From Chromatiales bacterium (GTDB taxonomy: Bacteria; Pseudomonadota; Gammaproteobacteria; Chromatiales; Chromatiaceae), in NCBI GenBank assembly GCA_024762485.1, contig JANTHH010000147.1, positions 1 through 6,880 on the forward strand: a stretch of 6,880 bases of DNA, read 5' to 3'. Within the stretch, counting starts at the first letter, position 1, and each line of letters opens with the position of its first letter. Under the pieces are notes generated by a model. The model had not been told where the DNA came from, made no database searches, and saw only the letters and a list, made by a program, of their open reading frames with translations. Below, piece by piece: positions 4,249 to 6,880 of this stretch. The position numbers and the translations under genes are program-made.

Positions 4249-6741
4249 TCAGAAAGGCAGTTCGAGATCGCCCAGGATGGGGCTGAGTTGTTCGCGGAAA
4301 CGCTGCTGGATACCAGCGAGCGCCTCCTCGCTATCGGCCTCGAAGCGCAGCGACAGGGCGGCGCTGGTATTGGACGCCCGCACCAGACCCCAACCATCGG
4401 GATATTCAACCCGCAGGCCGTCGAGCCGGACCAGTTCGGCCCCCTCGAAGTGGGCATTCGCCTCGATCTCCGCCATCAACCGACGGGCCTGCTCGACATT
4501 CTCCAGCGGCAATGAAATCTCCGGTGTGGCGACGCCGCTGGGCAGCTCGCCGAATACCTCGGCGACGGGGCGCGGCTCGTCGGCCAGCACCTCGAGAATG
4601 CGCGCCGCACAGTAAAGCGCGTCGTCGAAACCATACCAGCGATCGCGGATAAAGATGTGACCGGAGAACTCGCCGCCGATCTCGGCGCCTGTCTCCTGCA
4701 TCTTCAGACGCATCCGTGAATGTCCGGACTGGACCATCTGCGGCCGCCCGCCGAGCGAGAGAATGTAACTGGGGAGGTAGCGGGAGCATTTGACGTCGTA
4801 CAGCACGTCCGCACCGGGGTGGCGGATCAGCACGTCCGATGCCAGCAGCATCAGCAGCTTGTCCGGCCAGTGATACTGGCCCGTGTTGTCGACCAGACCG
4901 AGGCGGTCGCCATCCCCGTCGAAGGCGAGACCGACATCGGCGCCCTCCTCCACCACCCGCTGGCTGAGCACGGTCAGGTTGGTCGGATGACTGGGGTCGG
5001 GCAGACGATTGGGGAAATCGCCATCCGGCTCACAGTACAACGGCACCACCTCGCAGCCGAGGAGTTCCAGCAGCTCCACCGCTAGCGGCCCGGCGACCCC
5101 GTTGCCGCCATCGACCACCACCTTCATCGGCCGCGCGAGCTGGATATCGTCCTGGATATGGGTCAGATATTCCTCACCCACATCCTTGAACCGCCGGTCG
5201 CCGGAACCAATGGCGAAGGTGCCCGAGAGCATGCGCTCGCGCAACATCTGCAATGCCTCGTCTGCGACTGGCAGGCCCTTCAGGGTCAGCTTGAAACCGT
5301 TGTACTCGGGTGGGTTGTGGCTGGCGGTCACCATCACCGCACCGTCCGCCTGCAGGACATGTGCAGCGAAGGAGACAACCGGAGTGGGCACCTGGCCCAC
5401 TTCGATAACCTGCGCCCCCGCCATCACCAGGCCCTCTGCGAGTGATCGCGCCAGATCCTGGCTGCTGTGTCGGCAGTCGTAGCCCACCACCACCTGCTCA
5501 CCGTGCTGCTCTGCCATCTCGGCGCCGAATGCCTGCCCGAGGAGCAGGGCGAAATCCGGGGTGATCTCGCCATCGGCCAGGCCGCGTATATCGTAGGCAC
5601 GGAAGACGTCGGTGGGTATTTCCCAATCATCCAGCACCACTGCCGGAGCCTGTTCCGCAGCCATATCGCTGCCGGCAGGCGCCGGGGTTGGCTCTGGGGC
5701 GACTGCTTGTTGTGATGCGACTGCGGACGGCGGTGCCACCGGCTCGGCGGAATGACCGGCGACGATCTGGTCCAGAAGTTCATTGGTCACCCGCAGATGG
5801 GGACTGTCATCGGGGATCATGCGCCCCTCGAACTTGGCCTGGAGCACCTCGACCAGACCTTCCAGATCCTCCCGCAGATGCCGCCCCAACCAACTCGACT
5901 GCAGATGCTGCACCAGCATCAGACCCAGCAGGCCAAGCCCACACAGGCCAAGGAATTCCAGCAACTCCCTCGCCATCAGGCTCTGCGTCTTGACCGCATA
6001 GCGCACCTCCCAGATGGCACCGGGGACGGGCAGTGACTGCAGGGCGGCGTCTTCAGGCAGCGTGCCCGAAGCGGCCAGTTGTATCCGCTTGTTGCCGTCG
6101 GCCACCTGCTCGAGGATGAGCACCCCAGGCTGGCTGCCGAAGTCATCGAGCAGCCTCTGGAACAGATCGGCAGGGAACGCCGCCAGCAGGGCGCCGAGCG
6201 GCCCGTCCTCGTCCATCACCGGGTAGGCCAGGGCGACGTAAGGCCGCCCCGACACCAGCTGGTGGACCTCCGCAGGCATGGCATGGCCGGACGCCTGGAC
6301 CTTCCCGGCCAGGCGAATACCCGCATAGCCGAGCGGGGCCTTGCCACTATCGTCGGGCTGATCCCAGTCCCGCGGGATTAAGCGTAATTGAATCGCGTCT
6401 GGCACCAGTGGCAGTAACTTCTCGGCCTGAAGCCTCCGCGCCGTGGAATCACCGGATTTCAGGACCGAGACCACTTCGGGGCGACTTGCCAGCAGCCGCA
6501 GCAGATGCTGACGCATGCGCATCTCTGTCGCCACCTCGCTGGCGAGCAGACGGGCCGCCCGTTCCATGGCAATGCGGGCCTGCGACTGGGTGGCATCGAC
6601 GATCAGGTAGCGCGCCAGAAATGCCAGCGCGAGGATGACAAGGGTCGATACCAGCACGCTCGGCAACTGGTAGAAAAACAAGCCATGCCCACGGCTGTGT
6701 GCCCGCTCCCCGGCAGCATTCTTTTTTCGGCCCAATTTCAT
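4249..6741 (-). CDS. algC: Phosphomannomutase/phosphoglucomutase AlgC with N-terminal two-TM sensor-like module
   Basis: The catalytic part interconverts mannose-6-P/mannose-1-P and glucose-6-P/glucose-1-P, feeding GDP-mannose and UDP-glucose for exopolysaccharide and LPS. Of 830 aa, residues about 372-830 form the alpha-phosphohexomutase: FRAYDIRG (380-387), the phosphoserine loop VTASHNP (catalytic Ser474), the metal loop FDGDGDR (607-613), the sugar-binding GEFSGH (690-695) and the phosphate-binding RASNTS (788-793). With an offset of 366, most of these match Pseudomonas AlgC numbering (Ser108, Glu325). The first 370 residues are an added module: a basic N-terminus, TM1 (about 25-47), a roughly 210-residue loop that should lie outside the membrane, TM2 (about 261-280), and an Ala/Pro-rich linker (333-370). 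The loop (GRPYVALAYPVMDEDGPLGALLAAFPADLF, in two parts at 165-194) resembles Cache-like sensor domains. The start ATG at 6741 has AAGG directly adjacent and GGGA 11 nt away, so initiation may be weak. It lies 36 nt after dut. Confidence 0.95.
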   Translation of the reverse strand: MKLGRKKNAAGERAHSRGHGLFFYQLPSVLVSTLVILALAFLARYLIVDATQSQARIAMERAARLLASEVATEMRMRQHLLRLLASRPEVVSVLKSGDSTARRLQAEKLLPLVPDAIQLRLIPRDWDQPDDSGKAPLGYAGIRLAGKVQASGHAMPAEVHQLVSGRPYVALAYPVMDEDGPLGALLAAFPADLFQRLLDDFGSQPGVLILEQVADGNKRIQLAASGTLPEDAALQSLPVPGAIWEVRYAVKTQSLMARELLEFLGLCGLGLLGLMLVQHLQSSWLGRHLREDLEGLVEVLQAKFEGRMIPDDSPHLRVTNELLDQIVAGHSAEPVAPPSAVASQQAVAPEPTPAPAGSDMAAEQAPAVVLDDWEIPTDVFRAYDIRGLADGEITPDFALLLGQAFGAEMAEQHGEQVVVGYDCRHSSQDLARSLAEGLVMAGAQVIEVGQVPTPVVSFAAHVLQADGAVMVTASHNPPEYNGFKLTLKGLPVADEALQMLRERMLSGTFAIGSGDRRFKDVGEEYLTHIQDDIQLARPMKVVVDGGNGVAGPLAVELLELLGCEVVPLYCEPDGDFPNRLPDPSHPTNLTVLSQRVVEEGADVGLAFDGDGDRLGLVDNTGQYHWPDKLLMLLASDVLIRHPGADVLYDVKCSRYLPSYILSLGGRPQMVQSGHSRMRLKMQETGAEIGGEFSGHIFIRDRWYGFDDALYCAARILEVLADEPRPVAEVFGELPSGVATPEISLPLENVEQARRLMAEIEANAHFEGAELVRLDGLRVEYPDGWGLVRASNTSAALSLRFEADSEEALAGIQQRFREQLSPILGDLELPF

Positions 6742-6777
6742 CCTTGTCTGTATCCCTCAGTGCCGGTCGTGCGGGAC

Positions 6778-6880
6778 TCAGTGCCGCCCGGAATGCCCGA
6801 AACCACCGCTGCCGCGGTCGCTCTGGTCGAATGCCTCGACCTGCTCGAACTGCGCCCGGACCACCGGTACCAGCACCAGT
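6778..6880 (-). CDS. dut: dUTP diphosphatase Dut, C-terminal 33 residues (runs off the right edge)
   Basis: Only the last 33 codons are in the window. They read LVLVPVVRAQFEQVEAFD, then QSDRGSGGFGHSGRH and a TGA at 6780-6778. The ending is the flexible C-terminal arm of trimeric dUTPases (motif V, RGxGGFGHSG), which closes over dUTP in the neighbouring subunit's active site, with the Phe stacking on the uracil. The enzyme hydrolyses dUTP to dUMP and diphosphate, keeping uracil out of DNA and supplying dUMP for thymidylate. It is the most upstream gene visible in the minus-strand cluster dut-algC-argB-slmA, the order also known around Pseudomonas dut-algC-argB. The upstream partner, often coaBC, would lie beyond the window. 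Confidence 0.93.
   Translation of the reverse strand, partial: LVLVPVVRAQFEQVEAFDQSDRGSGGFGHSGRH

Noticed and set aside
4224..4457. A 78-residue N-terminal extension of ArgB from the ATG at 4457
   Set aside because: The extension overlaps the end of algC in another frame and has no similarity to any ArgB N-terminus; the ATG at 4223 gives the family length and start.

Overview
The window looks like chromosomal DNA of a high-GC (about 60% by eye) gammaproteobacterium. The gene order dut-algC-argB-slmA, the AlgC-type phosphomannomutase carrying an N-terminal membrane module, and the SlmA nucleoid-occlusion factor all point there. The set resembles Pseudomonas and Chromatiales-like lineages more than enterics, but nothing in the sequence fixes the genus. 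It is mostly core genome: I see no insertion sequence, phage gene, tRNA, rRNA or CRISPR array.

Left part (1-938). The first 68 codons of an O-methyltransferase-like gene run leftward off the window. It is divergent from pyrE (orotate phosphoribosyltransferase), with a 91-bp region between the two starts. Middle (939-2765). A TSUP-family (TauE/SafE) membrane permease gene converges on pyrE with only 8 bp between stops. It is divergent from a secreted DUF4124 coiled-coil protein gene. The permease and DUF4124 genes share a short spacer containing a perfectly symmetric ATTATAAT, which supplies a TATAAT hexamer on both strands. Right part (2728-6880, all minus strand). Read in the direction of transcription this is a tight cluster: the 3' end of dut (dUTPase), a 36-nt gap, algC fused to a two-TM sensor-like module, a 25-nt gap, argB (acetylglutamate kinase), then slmA, whose ATG shares one base with the argB stop. 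The slmA 3' end overlaps the DUF4124 3' end by 38 bp in convergent orientation.

Together the genes cover pyrimidine nucleotide synthesis and sanitation (pyrE, dut), activated-sugar supply for surface polysaccharides (algC), arginine synthesis (argB) and division-site control (slmA). In E. coli slmA and pyrE are convergent neighbours; here the permease/DUF4124 pair lies between them.

I found no convincing undescribed defence or mobile system. The points most worth a second look are the membrane-anchored AlgC fusion with a possible internal start, the symmetric bidirectional -10 element, and the undefined cysteine-bearing C-terminal domain of the DUF4124 protein. Every stretch longer than 300 bases is covered by a gene.
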